A stretch of DNA of 52,189 bases from the NCBI GenBank assembly GCA_947453935.1, contig CANGJU010000006.1, forward strand, positions 1 through 52,189. Direction: 5' to 3'. The stretch's first letter is position 1. The number at the start of each line of letters is the position of its first letter. The notes under the pieces are model-generated. The model did no database searches and was not told the DNA's origin. It saw nothing but the letters and a program-made list of their open reading frames with translations. A program made the translations under genes and the position numbers. Shown in pieces: positions 38,510 through 48,523 of the stretch. Source of the DNA: Bacteroidota bacterium. Lineage in GTDB: Bacteria > Bacteroidota > Bacteroidia > AKYH767-A > OLB10.

Positions 38510-39916
38510 TTAGTTCAACAGTGTTTCTTTAGCTGCATTTAAAATAGCGAAAGCTGCCTCGCGAGAATTCGACTCTGCATATGTACGTAAAACAGGTTCA
38601 GTTCCAGATGCGCGAATCATTAACCAATCACCGTTTTCGAAAAAATATTTAAATCCATCAAGATCTTCAGTTCGAACAATTTTATATTCTCCAAATGCAG
38701 TATAGTTTGAAGCTAAACAGTTTTTAAGAATAGACTGTTTTAATTCTTCTTTCAAATGCAAGTCGTTTCGCTCAAATGAAAACGGACCTACTATTTCATA
38801 CACTTCATTAATCAAATCATTTAGCGTTTTTCCGCTCTTTGCCATGAATTCCCATAATGTTAAACCCATCCATATTCCATCACGTTCAGGGATATGTCCT
38901 TTGATTGCAATTCCACCTGATTCTTCTCCACCTAAAAGAACATCTTCTTTAATCATGATCTCTGCGATGTATTTAAATCCAATTTTTACGGTTTCCATTT
39001 CGATGCCGTAGTGTGCGCAAAGCTTCGCTACTTTGGGCGTTGTTGAAAATGCAGTCACCACTTTACCTCTCATTCCTTTGTATTTGTACAAGTAATGAAT
39101 CAGCAATAAAATTATGTGATGTGAATCAACAAAGTTTCCTTGTGAATCGTAAAACCCAATACGATCAGCATCACCATCTGTCACTAATCCAGAGTCGATG
39201 TTCTTTGCATTTTTAATTAACTCAGAAAACTCCGTTAGATTCTTATGTATAGGCTCTGGAGCTTGTCCCATGAACGAAGGATTATAATCGCAATGCAACT
39301 TTGTTATTTCTGGAAGCATACGTTTAATAACATTCTGACCAGCACCATACATGGCATCATAAGCTAAATGAAGACCGCTATTTTTAATAAGATTCATATC
39401 AAAATTTGCTTCTACATGATTGCAATACATTGTTTCTAAATCAATGTAAGAAATCAAACCATCAGCTTGCATTTTTTCTAATTCAATTTTCGAATAATCT
39501 ATAGTACATTTTTCAGGAATCAAATCTTCTATTTCTGCAACATGACTTGGCAATAAGGGACCACCAAATGAACCTTTTAATTTAAATCCATTGTACTCTG
39601 GTGGATTATGACTTGCTGTTATAATGATACCCAAATCTTTATTTTCTTTAACAGTTCCCAAAGAAACCATTGGTGTTGAAACGAACCCTTTAGCCATCGT
39701 TACAGAAACACCTTTTGCACTTAAAACTTTTGCAATTGTATTACAAAAAAGTGCTCCTGCAAATCGACAATCGTGTCCAAGAATAACTCCGGGATTATGC
39801 TTTTGATTTAATAACCATAGTGATGTTCCTTCTGCTACACGAGCAACATTTTCAACTGTAAAGTCTTCTGCGATAATCGCTCTCCAACCGTCTGTTCCAA
39901 ATTTTATTTTCGACAT
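38510..39916 (-). CDS. Phosphoglucomutase/phosphomannomutase family protein
   Basis: FGTDGWRAIIAEDFT, TASHNPPEYNGFKLK, DGDADRIGF, GGEESGGIAIKGHIPERDGIW, RASGTEPVLRTY. Confidence 0.95.
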   Translation of the reverse strand: MSKIKFGTDGWRAIIAEDFTVENVARVAEGTSLWLLNQKHNPGVILGHDCRFAGALFCNTIAKVLSAKGVSVTMAKGFVSTPMVSLGTVKENKDLGIIITASHNPPEYNGFKLKGSFGGPLLPSHVAEIEDLIPEKCTIDYSKIELEKMQADGLISYIDLETMYCNHVEANFDMNLIKNSGLHLAYDAMYGAGQNVIKRMLPEITKLHCDYNPSFMGQAPEPIHKNLTEFSELIKNAKNIDSGLVTDGDADRIGFYDSQGNFVDSHHIILLLIHYLYKYKGMRGKVVTAFSTTPKVAKLCAHYGIEMETVKIGFKYIAEIMIKEDVLLGGEESGGIAIKGHIPERDGIWMGLTLWEFMAKSGKTLNDLINEVYEIVGPFSFERNDLHLKEELKQSILKNCLASNYTAFGEYKIVRTEDLDGFKYFFENGDWLMIRASGTEPVLRTYAESNSREAAFAILNAAKETLLN

Positions 39917-39928
39917 TTTTTATATTGA

Positions 39929-41026
39929 TTAATAAAGTTCTACGAAATTAATAAGATTGTTCCACTTGTGAGTAAACAAACCTTTTTGATATTTAATTGA
40001 TTTTTCAGGTGGTATTATATCTGAATTCAGCTTCACAATGAGATATAAAAAGTTTTTCTGTTGAATATAATCTAGCCAATTTTGATCATTAATTGTAAAA
40101 TCCCAATTTACCAGATTGTCCATGTAAATAGAATCGATAATAGTGCTGTCTATATTAACAGACATCCACAATGGAACGCTTGAAATAACGTCATCCTTTT
40201 TTTTCCATATTTCAGCAAAAGATACAGAAGAAATCTTCCAGGTCCCGTTTTGAAGAATCTCTTCAGCATTTTTACCTGATAAATTATATAATACTTCGAG
40301 ATTTTGATGAAAATAATTTGTTAATGCATTCGTAAAATCTCGTGATGACTGAGCCTTTGCACCTTTGAGTTTTTCAGAAGATGAAAGCGTCCATTCAACA
40401 TACTTCGACTCAACAGTATCTTTTGAGTAAGCATTCACATTAAATTTATTTCCTCTGATGAAACTCTCCTTGATTAATTTAGAGTCAGTTATATTATTAA
40501 TCACCTTATCTCCAAATTGCAATAATTGATAATTGTATTTTTTCTTGCTCAAGTAATTATTAAGATTCAAATAACAATCTCCATTGGCATTAATAACAGG
40601 TGTTGATGTTGCAATAATATTTTTAAGTCCATCATAATCGACATAACCAAAAACAACTGCCTCCCCATTATCCAATTTACTTGAAAACAAAAATCCTTGA
40701 GTTTCACTAGTTAGTTTTTTCTTTTCATTATTCCATATTTCATAGATAAAAATTATCTTTTGATCAATGAAATTTAACCCTGATGATTTTTCAATTTGCA
40801 CCAAAGAGCTAAACGAAATTTCTACTTCTTTTTTAGGCGAATCCCAAAGTTGTACTTTCCGATCTCTAATTGCATCATAACTAATTTTTGTAATTTCTTT
40901 AACGATGTTAACGCCAATTGTATCTTCTTGTTCATCTGCGGCAACTCTAATAATAACAGAATTTTGCGAGTAGCCTATTAGTGACAGTATCATAAAAAAC
41001 ACAAACGAAAAAATCTTTTTTTGCAT
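39929..41026 (-). CDS. Secreted hypothetical protein
   Basis: Signal peptide MQKKIFSFVFFMILSLIGYSQ; no family recognised. Confidence 0.55.
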   Translation of the reverse strand: MQKKIFSFVFFMILSLIGYSQNSVIIRVAADEQEDTIGVNIVKEITKISYDAIRDRKVQLWDSPKKEVEISFSSLVQIEKSSGLNFIDQKIIFIYEIWNNEKKKLTSETQGFLFSSKLDNGEAVVFGYVDYDGLKNIIATSTPVINANGDCYLNLNNYLSKKKYNYQLLQFGDKVINNITDSKLIKESFIRGNKFNVNAYSKDTVESKYVEWTLSSSEKLKGAKAQSSRDFTNALTNYFHQNLEVLYNLSGKNAEEILQNGTWKISSVSFAEIWKKKDDVISSVPLWMSVNIDSTIIDSIYMDNLVNWDFTINDQNWLDYIQQKNFLYLIVKLNSDIIPPEKSIKYQKGLFTHKWNNLINFVELY

Positions 41027-41031
41027 GTCTG

Positions 41032-41628
41032 TTATTTTTTTGTGGTATTCCACGTTTTATAAATATCCTGTTGCTTAGGTCTGTTTTCAGGCATAGTTCT
41101 CAATGGCTCGCATTCTTTGAGTGTTGAATGTAATTCGGAGGGCAACTGTTGGTATAGCGCAGTTCCTTTTGTTTTCCATTCAATCATTTCATCCGACATT
41201 TCTTTTACAATCTTTGCAGGATTTCCAACTGCAATGCTTCTTTCTGGAATCATCATTCCTTCGGGAACAAAACAAAGAGCACCAACAATTGAATTTTTTT
41301 TCACCAACACACGATCCATCACAACAGCGTTCATTCCAACTAAAACATTCTCTCCTATTTCTGCTCCATGAATAATTGCTCCGTGCCCGATGTGAGCTCC
41401 TTTTCTCAAAATCACTTGTTGCCCGGGAAACATATGCAACGTACAATTCTCCTGCACATTACATCCATCTTCAATAATAATTTCACCCCAATCGCCACGA
41501 ACTGCTGCACCAGGTGCTATATAAACATCCTTGCCAATTATAACATTACCTGTAACTACCGCTAACGGATGTACGAAAGATGATTCATGCACAACAGGAA
41601 TGTATCCGTTGAATTCGTAAATAGCCAT
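41032..41628 (-). CDS. Gamma carbonic anhydrase family protein
   Basis: Hexapeptide repeats VIIGKDVYIAPGAAVRGDWGEIIIEDGCNVQENCTLH, GAHIGHGAIIHGAEIG, VGMNAVVMD. Confidence 0.9.
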   Translation of the reverse strand: MAIYEFNGYIPVVHESSFVHPLAVVTGNVIIGKDVYIAPGAAVRGDWGEIIIEDGCNVQENCTLHMFPGQQVILRKGAHIGHGAIIHGAEIGENVLVGMNAVVMDRVLVKKNSIVGALCFVPEGMMIPERSIAVGNPAKIVKEMSDEMIEWKTKGTALYQQLPSELHSTLKECEPLRTMPENRPKQQDIYKTWNTTKK

Positions 41629-41630
41629 AA

Positions 41631-43265
41631 CTATGTTTGAATTACACCAACATTATAAGGTTTTTCGATTGGCGCATGGTTAGCCATTTCAATTCCCATG
41701 GATATCCACTTACGCGTATCTAACGGATCAATAATCGCATCAACCCACATACGTGAAGCCGCATAGTAAGGCGATGTTTGTTCGTTATATCGGTCGGTTA
41801 TTGTTTTGAGCAATGTCTTCTCCTCTTCATCAGAAACTTCTTTCCCTTGCGCCTTCATTGTTGAAGTTTGAATTTGCAATAATGTTTTAGCTGCAGAAGC
41901 ACCACTCATCACCGCTAATTGTGAATTTGGCCAAGAAACAATCAAACGAGGATCGTATGCTTTACCACACATCGCATAATTTCCAGCACCGTATGAGTTA
42001 CCTGCTATTATAGTAAACTTTGGAACCACTGAGTTCGACATTGCGTTTACCATTTTTGCACCGTCTTTAATAATTCCTCCATGCTCACTTCTTGACCCCA
42101 CCATGAATCCCGTAACATCCTGTATAAATACCAAAGGAATTTTTCGTTGATTACAATTCATTATAAATCGAGCAGCTTTATCAGCACTATCACTGTATAT
42201 AACACCACCAAATTGCATCTCACCTTTTTTGCTCTTCACTACTTTTCGTTGATTCGCAACAATTCCTACAGCCCAACCATCGATGCGCGCATAACCACAC
42301 AAAATAGACTGCCCATATTTTTCTTTGTATTCATCAAACTCACTATTATCAACTAATCGGGCAATCACCTCACGCATTTCAAATTGCTTATCACGCGCAT
42401 CAGGAATAATCCCGTATATATCTTTTTCATTTTTTGATGGAGGCATTGATTCCTTTCTATCAAAACCTGCATCAGGTAATTTACCTAGCTTATCCATCAC
42501 ACGACGAATATATTCTAAGCAAGATTGATCATCAGGAAACTTATTATCGGTAACACCTGAAATTTCGCATTGCGTAGTTGCTCCACCTAATGTTTCATTG
42601 TCTACATCTTCGCCAATAGCTGATTTTACGAGGTAAGAACCTGCTAAAAATACAGATCCTGTTTTATCAACTATCATGGCTTCATCACTCATAATTGGCA
42701 AATAAGCACCACCTGCAACACAAGAACCCATAATAGCAGCAATCTGAATAATGCCCATACTGCTCATGATTGCATTGTTTCGAAATATTCTTCCGAAGTG
42801 TTCTTTATCAGGAAAAATTTCATCCTGCATTGGAAGATAAACACCAGCGCTATCTACAAGATAAATAATTGGCAATTTATTCTCAATAGATATTTCCTGA
42901 GCTCTTAAATTCTTCTTGGCTGTCATCGGAAACCAGGCACCAGCTTTAACAGTTGCATCGTTAGCAACAACGATACACTGGCGACCAGAAACGTAACCTA
43001 TAACTACTACCACCCCCGCTGATGGACACCCGCCTTGCTCGACGTACATTCCCTCGGCGGCAAAAGCACCAATCTCTATTTGTGGTCTATCCTTATCAAG
43101 TAAATAATTAATTCGTTCGCGAGCCAGTAACTTTCCTTTTTCATGCTGCTTAGCAGCATTCTTTTTACCGCCACCTTCAGCAACTTTAGCTAATCGTTGT
43201 TTTAAATTACTTACAAGGGTTTTATTGTAATCTTCGTTTTTATTAAACTCTAAATTTTCAGCCAT
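41631..43265 (-). CDS. Acyl-CoA carboxylase carboxyltransferase subunit beta
   Basis: GGGKKNAAKQHEKGKLLARERINYLLD, GSCVAGGAYLPIMSDE, DVTGFMVGSRSEHGGIIKDGAKM, GNSYGAGNYAMCGKAYDPR. Confidence 0.95.
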   Translation of the reverse strand: MAENLEFNKNEDYNKTLVSNLKQRLAKVAEGGGKKNAAKQHEKGKLLARERINYLLDKDRPQIEIGAFAAEGMYVEQGGCPSAGVVVVIGYVSGRQCIVVANDATVKAGAWFPMTAKKNLRAQEISIENKLPIIYLVDSAGVYLPMQDEIFPDKEHFGRIFRNNAIMSSMGIIQIAAIMGSCVAGGAYLPIMSDEAMIVDKTGSVFLAGSYLVKSAIGEDVDNETLGGATTQCEISGVTDNKFPDDQSCLEYIRRVMDKLGKLPDAGFDRKESMPPSKNEKDIYGIIPDARDKQFEMREVIARLVDNSEFDEYKEKYGQSILCGYARIDGWAVGIVANQRKVVKSKKGEMQFGGVIYSDSADKAARFIMNCNQRKIPLVFIQDVTGFMVGSRSEHGGIIKDGAKMVNAMSNSVVPKFTIIAGNSYGAGNYAMCGKAYDPRLIVSWPNSQLAVMSGASAAKTLLQIQTSTMKAQGKEVSDEEEKTLLKTITDRYNEQTSPYYAASRMWVDAIIDPLDTRKWISMGIEMANHAPIEKPYNVGVIQT

Positions 43266-43361
43266 AGCTACACACTTAACTTTTTACGCTCGCAAAGATA
43301 AGTCTTAAACGAGTATGATAAAAAAGGAATTATTCAATTAATTCACATTTAAATCCATGCA

Positions 43362-43703
43362 TTATTCAACCGATAATTCCTGTGAAGGATCCCAGAAACA
43401 ACGAGTAAATTCCTGAATCTGGTCATCGATTACATGTACGCCTTCTTCCTTGAGACGATTTTCCATTTCATCAGGTTTGTGAAAGTGATTTTTACCGGAC
43501 AATAAGCCCAGTCGATTAACTACTCTGTGAGCGGGTACAGGAGGCAATACTTCATGACAAGCATTCATGGCCCAGCCTACCATACGCGCCGACTTTGCCG
43601 CACCGAGGTATTTGGCAATTGCTCCATAACTGGTTACTCTTCCTTTCGGAATTAAACGTACAACCGCATAAACATCTTCAAAAAAGGAAAACTTATCTTT
43701 CAT
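43362..43703 (-). CDS. Alkyltransferase-like (ATL) protein of the MGMT family
   Basis: YAVVRLIPKGRVTSYGAIAKYLGAAKSARMVGWAMNAC...VPAHRVVNRLG; PCHRV cysteine replaced by Ala. Confidence 0.9.
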   Translation of the reverse strand: MKDKFSFFEDVYAVVRLIPKGRVTSYGAIAKYLGAAKSARMVGWAMNACHEVLPPVPAHRVVNRLGLLSGKNHFHKPDEMENRLKEEGVHVIDDQIQEFTRCFWDPSQELSVE

Positions 43704-43837
43704 TTAGTGATTTTTAAATCGAGTAAAAAAACATTCAGAAGCGTAAAAATAATCACATGTAACATAAATCATCTGATTCAGTTAAAAACCCATCAAAAAA
43801 ATACTGTTCAAACAACGAAATCATTGATTAAGCAGAT

Positions 43838-43845
43838 TATATTTG
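43838..43845 (+). promoter_or_regulatory. Candidate -7 element (TATATTTG) for the thrS operon
   Basis: TATATTTG 17 nt upstream of thrS ATG; no clear -33 element. Confidence 0.4.
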
Positions 43846-43861
43846 CACCACTCTAAAATCT

Positions 43862-45799
43862 ATGAATATAAAAATTACATTACCCGATAATTCAGTGCGT
43901 GAGTATCCGAAAGGTTCTACTGCAATGGATGTTGCTAAATCAATTAGCGAGGGGTTAGCGAGAAATGTGTTAGCTGCAAAGGTTAACGGAGAAGTTCGCG
44001 ATTTATCAAGACCAATCAACGAAGATGCATCATTACAACTTCTGACCTGGAACGATGCAGACGGTAAAAGTACCATGTGGCACTCCTCTGCCCATTTGAT
44101 GGCAGAAGCGTTAGAATGTTTTTATCCGGGAATTAAATTCTGGGTAGGACCATCTGTTCAGAATGGATTTTACTATGATGTTGATTTTTGTGGTCAGGCT
44201 TTTTCTGCGGATGATTTAAAGAAAATCGAGGATAAAATGGCTGAGCTGGCAAAGCAAAGTAATGCCTTCGAGAGAAAAGAAATTTCTAAAGCAGATGCAG
44301 TTGCTTACTTTAAAGAGCGAGACGATCAGTATAAACTGGATTTGTTAAGTGGTTTAGAAGACGGAACAATCTCCCTTTACACGCAAGGTAACTTCACCGA
44401 TTTATGTCGTGGACCACATATCCCGCATACAGGATATATCAAAGCCATTAAATTAACCAATGTTGCTGGTGCTTATTGGAAAAACGATTCGAGCAATCCT
44501 CAGTTAACCCGTATCTACGGAATTACTTTCCCTAAGAAATCAGAATTGGACGAGTATGTTACAATGCTTGAAGAAGCGAAGAAACGTGACCACCGTAAGA
44601 TTGGAAAGGAGATGGAGATTTTCACGTTTGATGATGATGTAGGTCCAGGATTGCCTTTATGGTTACCTAACGGCGGTGTTTTAATTGAAGAATTAGAGAA
44701 GCTTGCTAAGAAAACGGAGAACAGTGCTGGATATAGTCGTGTGCGCACCCCGCATTTAGCGAAGGAAAACATGTACAAGACTTCTGGTCACTTGCCTTAT
44801 TACGAAGACAGTATGTTCCCTGCGATGGATTTAGACGGGGAGAAATACTATCTGAAAGCGATGAATTGTCCGCATCACCATAAAATTTTCAAAGAATTAA
44901 ACCCTAGCTACCGCGACCTGCCAATTCGTTTGGCTGAATACGGTACATGTTATCGTTATGAGCAAAGCGGTGAGTTGTTTGGTTTGATGCGCGTACGTTC
45001 GTTGCAGATGAACGATGCCCATATTTACTGTACAAAAGAGCAATTCTCGGATGAGTTCAATGCGGTAAACGAGATGTACTTGAAATATTTCAGAGTATTC
45101 GGAATTGAAAAATATGTGATGCGTTTCTCTACCCATGCTCCTGAGAAGTTGGGTAAAAAATATGTGGATAATCCGGAGTTGTGGAAGCAAACGGAAGACA
45201 TGGTTCGTCAGGTATTGATTGATTCAAAGATTCCGTATATCGAAGTACCTGATGAAGGTGCGTTCTACGGTCCTAAGATAGATGTTCAGGTATGGAGTGC
45301 TATTGGAAGAGAGTTCACCCTAGCGACCAACCAGGTTGACTTTGCGGTTCCTGCCCGTTTTGGCTTGACATATCGCAATTCAAACAACGAAATGGAAACG
45401 CCAATCTGTATACACAGAGCTCCTTTGGGTACACATGAGCGATTTATCGGTTTCCTAATTGAGCATTTTGCGGGTAATTTCCCGCTTTGGTTAGCGCCAC
45501 AGCAGGTTTCTATACTTCCGATATCAGAGAAATTCAACGGATATGCAAAAAAAGTTTTACAATTGCTAAGAAATTCCGATATTCGCGGGCTCGTTGATGA
45601 CCGAGATGAAAAGATAGGGAAGAAAATCCGTGATGCAGAAGTTAAGAAAGTCCCTTACATGCTGATTATCGGAGAAAAAGAAGAGGCAGAAGGAACCGTT
45701 TCAATTCGTCAGCATGGTAAAGGAGATCAGGGAAGTATGAGTGTGCAGGAGTTAGCAGATCGAATTACCAAGGAAATCAACGAAATGCTTAACGCATAA
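43862..45799 (+). CDS. thrS: Threonyl-tRNA synthetase
   Basis: TGS domain, HSSAHLMAEAL, MNCPHHHKIF, RSLQMNDAHIYC, HRAPLGTHERFIGFLIEH. Confidence 0.98.
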   Translation: MNIKITLPDNSVREYPKGSTAMDVAKSISEGLARNVLAAKVNGEVRDLSRPINEDASLQLLTWNDADGKSTMWHSSAHLMAEALECFYPGIKFWVGPSVQNGFYYDVDFCGQAFSADDLKKIEDKMAELAKQSNAFERKEISKADAVAYFKERDDQYKLDLLSGLEDGTISLYTQGNFTDLCRGPHIPHTGYIKAIKLTNVAGAYWKNDSSNPQLTRIYGITFPKKSELDEYVTMLEEAKKRDHRKIGKEMEIFTFDDDVGPGLPLWLPNGGVLIEELEKLAKKTENSAGYSRVRTPHLAKENMYKTSGHLPYYEDSMFPAMDLDGEKYYLKAMNCPHHHKIFKELNPSYRDLPIRLAEYGTCYRYEQSGELFGLMRVRSLQMNDAHIYCTKEQFSDEFNAVNEMYLKYFRVFGIEKYVMRFSTHAPEKLGKKYVDNPELWKQTEDMVRQVLIDSKIPYIEVPDEGAFYGPKIDVQVWSAIGREFTLATNQVDFAVPARFGLTYRNSNNEMETPICIHRAPLGTHERFIGFLIEHFAGNFPLWLAPQQVSILPISEKFNGYAKKVLQLLRNSDIRGLVDDRDEKIGKKIRDAEVKKVPYMLIIGEKEEAEGTVSIRQHGKGDQGSMSVQELADRITKEINEMLNA

Positions 45800-45832
45800 T
45801 TTAAGAGTAGATTAATTTAAAATTTTACAGTT

Positions 45833-46429
45833 ATAGCAACATCATTTAATCGTCCGTGGAACCGCGGACCGGTAAAAAAAGAAGCAGAGCATCGCATTAA
45901 CGATAAAATTCGTGCATCGCGTGTTCGTTTAGTCGGGGAAGGCGGTGAGCCAACCGTAGTTTCAATTGAAGAAGCCCTAAAACTTGCAGAAGAAAAAGGG
46001 TTAGACTTAGTTGAAATTGCAGCGCAAGCAGATCCTCCGGTTTGTAAGATTGTAGATTATCAAAAGTTCTTATACGAGCGTAAAAAGAAGGAGAAAGAAA
46101 CGAAGGCGAAGGCTGCTAAGCAGGTAATGAAAGAAGTACGATTTGGTCCTAATACCGATGAGCACGATTTCAATTTCAAAGTGAAGCACGCTATGAAATT
46201 CTTAGAAGAAGGGGCAAAAGTTAAAGCTTATGTACATTTCAGAGGTAGAGCAATTGCATACAAAGAGAAAGGAGAAATTATCCTTTTGAAATTTGCACAA
46301 GAACTTCAAGAATATGGGAAAGTTGAATTGATGCCTAAGTTAGAAGGAAACAGGATGTTTATACATATTGCTCCATTGCCTAACAAAAAAGTAGTAAAGC
46401 CAGCAAAGAATAACGATGCGGCAGAATAA
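45833..46429 (+). CDS. infC: Translation initiation factor IF-3, non-canonical ATA start
   Basis: My frame extension of ORF 46127..46429: (M)[112 protein letters not shown]...; located between thrS and rpmI. Confidence 0.93.
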   Translation: MATSFNRPWNRGPVKKEAEHRINDKIRASRVRLVGEGGEPTVVSIEEALKLAEEKGLDLVEIAAQADPPVCKIVDYQKFLYERKKKEKETKAKAAKQVMKEVRFGPNTDEHDFNFKVKHAMKFLEEGAKVKAYVHFRGRAIAYKEKGEIILLKFAQELQEYGKVELMPKLEGNRMFIHIAPLPNKKVVKPAKNNDAAE

Positions 46430-46464
46430 GTAAGAAAAACGAAGTCAAAAAAAATAAAATCAAA

Positions 46465-46662
46465 ATGCCTAAAATGAAATCCAACTCTAGTGCGAAAAAG
46501 CGTTTCAAGCTTACAGGCACTGGAAAGATCAAAAGAAAGCATGCTTTCAAGCGTCACATTTTGACGAAGAAAGACACAGACCGCAAGCGTCACTTAACGG
46601 CATCAGGACTAGTTCATGAGTCTGATGAGTTCCGTGTAAAACGCATGTTGTGTGTAGCTTAA
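46465..46662 (+). CDS. rpmI: 50S ribosomal protein L35
   Basis: [36 protein letters not shown]. Confidence 0.97.
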   Translation: MPKMKSNSSAKKRFKLTGTGKIKRKHAFKRHILTKKDTDRKRHLTASGLVHESDEFRVKRMLCVA

Positions 46663-46698
46663 TTGATCAACAAACAAAAACAAATTAATTTCTAACCC

Positions 46699-46735
46699 GG
46701 TAAATAGCTTAAAGTCCTTAAAAGGCGCTATCACC
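46699..46735 (+). promoter_or_regulatory. Candidate structured RNA element in the rpmI-rplT gap
   Basis: GGT/AA/ATAGC ... GCTAT/C/ACC stem with asymmetric internal loop, enclosing CCTT..AAGG. Confidence 0.35.
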
Positions 46736-46751
46736 AAAAAACAAAAACATT

Positions 46752-47096
46752 ATGCCACGTTCAGTCAATCATGTGGCCTCAAAGGCAAAACGTAAAAAGG
46801 TTTTAAAACTTGCCAAAGGTAATTGGGGTTCACGTAAAAATGTATGGACGGTTGCCAAAAACACCGTCGAAAAAGGTTTACAATACGCTTATCGCGATCG
46901 TAAAGCTAAAAAACGCAGCTTCCGTGCTTTATGGATTCAGCGTATCAATGCAGCAGCTCGCATGCATGGAATGTCTTACTCACAATTTATGGGTGCAATC
47001 CATAAAGGTAATGTTGACATCAACCGTAAAGTCTTAGCAGACTTAGCGATGAATAATCCGCAGGCTTTCGAAGCCATCTTAAATTCGGTAAAATAA
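46752..47096 (+). CDS. rplT: 50S ribosomal protein L20
   Basis: [68 protein letters not shown]. Confidence 0.98.
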   Translation: MPRSVNHVASKAKRKKVLKLAKGNWGSRKNVWTVAKNTVEKGLQYAYRDRKAKKRSFRALWIQRINAAARMHGMSYSQFMGAIHKGNVDINRKVLADLAMNNPQAFEAILNSVK

Positions 47097-47114
47097 AAAA
47101 TCAGACTTCGTTAA

Positions 47115-47144
47115 AAATCCTCCTTTACGGGAGGATTTTTTTTT
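47115..47144 (+). terminator. Intrinsic terminator of the thrS-infC-rpmI-rplT operon
   Basis: AATCCTCC TTTACG GGAGGATT followed by a T-run. Confidence 0.88.
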
Positions 47145-47162
47145 GAATTAAGAACCAAGAAA

Positions 47163-47378
47163 ATGCAGAAACATACCTTTCAATTAACTTCTGAGTTCAT
47201 TGAGCTTATTAAATTACTCAAACTTTTAGGCATTGCCGAGCATGGCAGTGAAGCCAAAATGATGGTAGACAATGAAGATGTTAAACTTAATGGAGTAATA
47301 GAATGTCGCTACAGAGCCAAACTTAGAGCTGGCGATAAAATTCAAATAGGCGACGAAATTGAAATTACTATCGAGTAG
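47163..47378 (+). CDS. RNA-binding S4 domain protein (YbcJ-like)
   Basis: FIELIKLLKLLGIAEHGSEAKMMVDNEDVKLNGVIECRYRAKLRAGDKIQIGDEIEI. Confidence 0.88.
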   Translation: MQKHTFQLTSEFIELIKLLKLLGIAEHGSEAKMMVDNEDVKLNGVIECRYRAKLRAGDKIQIGDEIEITIE

Positions 47379-48426
47379 CTTTCACTCCTCCACTCACACG
47401 CTGTAACGCTTCTTTGGCAGCTTTGTAGTCTTTCCGAACAGAAAGTGCCTGATTGTAATCGGCGGCAGCTGCTGCAATATTCCCCAGCGATTCATAACAT
47501 AACCCTCTGTTAAAAGAAGCTTCCGAATAATTCGGGTCAATGTTCAATGCATCGGTGTAGTGCTTGATAGCAACATCATAAATTTTCAGGTATTCGTAAT
47601 GTACGAAGCCTAGAGCAAAGTGAGCTCGTAAGTCTTTCGGGTTTATTTCAAGACAGCTTGTATAATCCTGAATCGCCTTATCAAAATCCTGCATATTATC
47701 CTGATAAAACAATCCTCTATCATAATAAATATCCGCCACCTTCGGATTTGCTCTTAAAGCAGCATCATAGTACTGAATAGCTAACTTATTCTTTTTTGCA
47801 TGGTACATCATGGCAATTTGCAAATACGAATTGAAATCTTTTGGATTCTGCTCCGTAGCCGTTTGAAAACTGGAAATTGCTTTGGTAGTATCTCCCATAT
47901 CACGGTAGCACATCCCTCTGAAAAAATAAGCAGGGGAACTATTGATATCAATTTTAATTACCTCATCAATTTGTGCCAATGCTTCTTTGTACTGCGTTGC
48001 ATAGAAATAAAGTTCTGCGAGTTTTTGATGGGCATCTTTATTTTTCGGGTCCAACGACAAACATTTTTCTAAAGCTGATTTCGACTTTGACACTTTACTC
48101 GCGGCAAAATGAGCATCCGCTAGCGTGAGGAAATAATCTGCTTTGGTTGTATCTATCGATAATGCTTTATTCATATCGATTAAAGCATTTCCTACATCTT
48201 TCCGTTGCAAATGTAATTTAGCACGTTGATTATACAAATCGGCATTGTTTGGGTTTTCACCTATTTTCAAACTTACATTGGCAATTAATTTACCTAAAGC
48301 TGTTGTATCCTTTACTGCATTTGCTTTGGGTGTTCCCTTTTTAGAAGGTCCTCCACAAGCGGAAATAATAATCACCAATGCGATTAGTACTAATTTTGAC
48401 AGGTATTTTGAATGATTTTGCGACAT
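47368..48426 (-). CDS. Tetratricopeptide repeat lipoprotein
   Basis: IISACGGPSKKG lipobox; multiple TPRs (ADIYYDRGLFYQDNMQDFDKAIQDYTSCLEINPKD...); start at MSQNHSKYL. Confidence 0.88.
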   Translation of the reverse strand: MSQNHSKYLSKLVLIALVIIISACGGPSKKGTPKANAVKDTTALGKLIANVSLKIGENPNNADLYNQRAKLHLQRKDVGNALIDMNKALSIDTTKADYFLTLADAHFAASKVSKSKSALEKCLSLDPKNKDAHQKLAELYFYATQYKEALAQIDEVIKIDINSSPAYFFRGMCYRDMGDTTKAISSFQTATEQNPKDFNSYLQIAMMYHAKKNKLAIQYYDAALRANPKVADIYYDRGLFYQDNMQDFDKAIQDYTSCLEINPKDLRAHFALGFVHYEYLKIYDVAIKHYTDALNIDPNYSEASFNRGLCYESLGNIAAAAADYNQALSVRKDYKAAKEALQRVSGGVKATR

Positions 48427-48476
48427 AATTTTTCTGATGTACAAATCTAATTGAAATCGACTATTAAGGGAATAAA

Positions 48477-48506
48477 AAAAGGGTAAAACCTTCGCCTTAC
48501 CCTTTT
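48477..48506 (-). terminator. Intrinsic terminator downstream of recA
   Basis: AAAAGGGTAA ... TTACCCTTTT inverted repeat with T-run on the - strand. Confidence 0.75.
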
Positions 48507-48523
48507 CAACCAATATAAATTTC

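Noticed and set aside
41117-41446. Several overlapping ORFs (41117..41371+, 41121..41375+, 41189..41446-) in one interval
   Set aside because: All are shadow frames of the gamma carbonic anhydrase gene, whose hexapeptide repeats are unmistakable; the alternative products have no recognisable features
44515-45537. Antisense ORFs within thrS (44515..44778, 44897..45190, 45286..45537)
   Set aside because: Mirror frames of a highly conserved synthetase gene
46127-46429. A truncated C-terminal-only IF-3 of 100 aa
   Set aside because: The frame stays open and conserved upstream to 45821 with a complete IF-3 N-domain; the truncation is an artefact of requiring a canonical start codon
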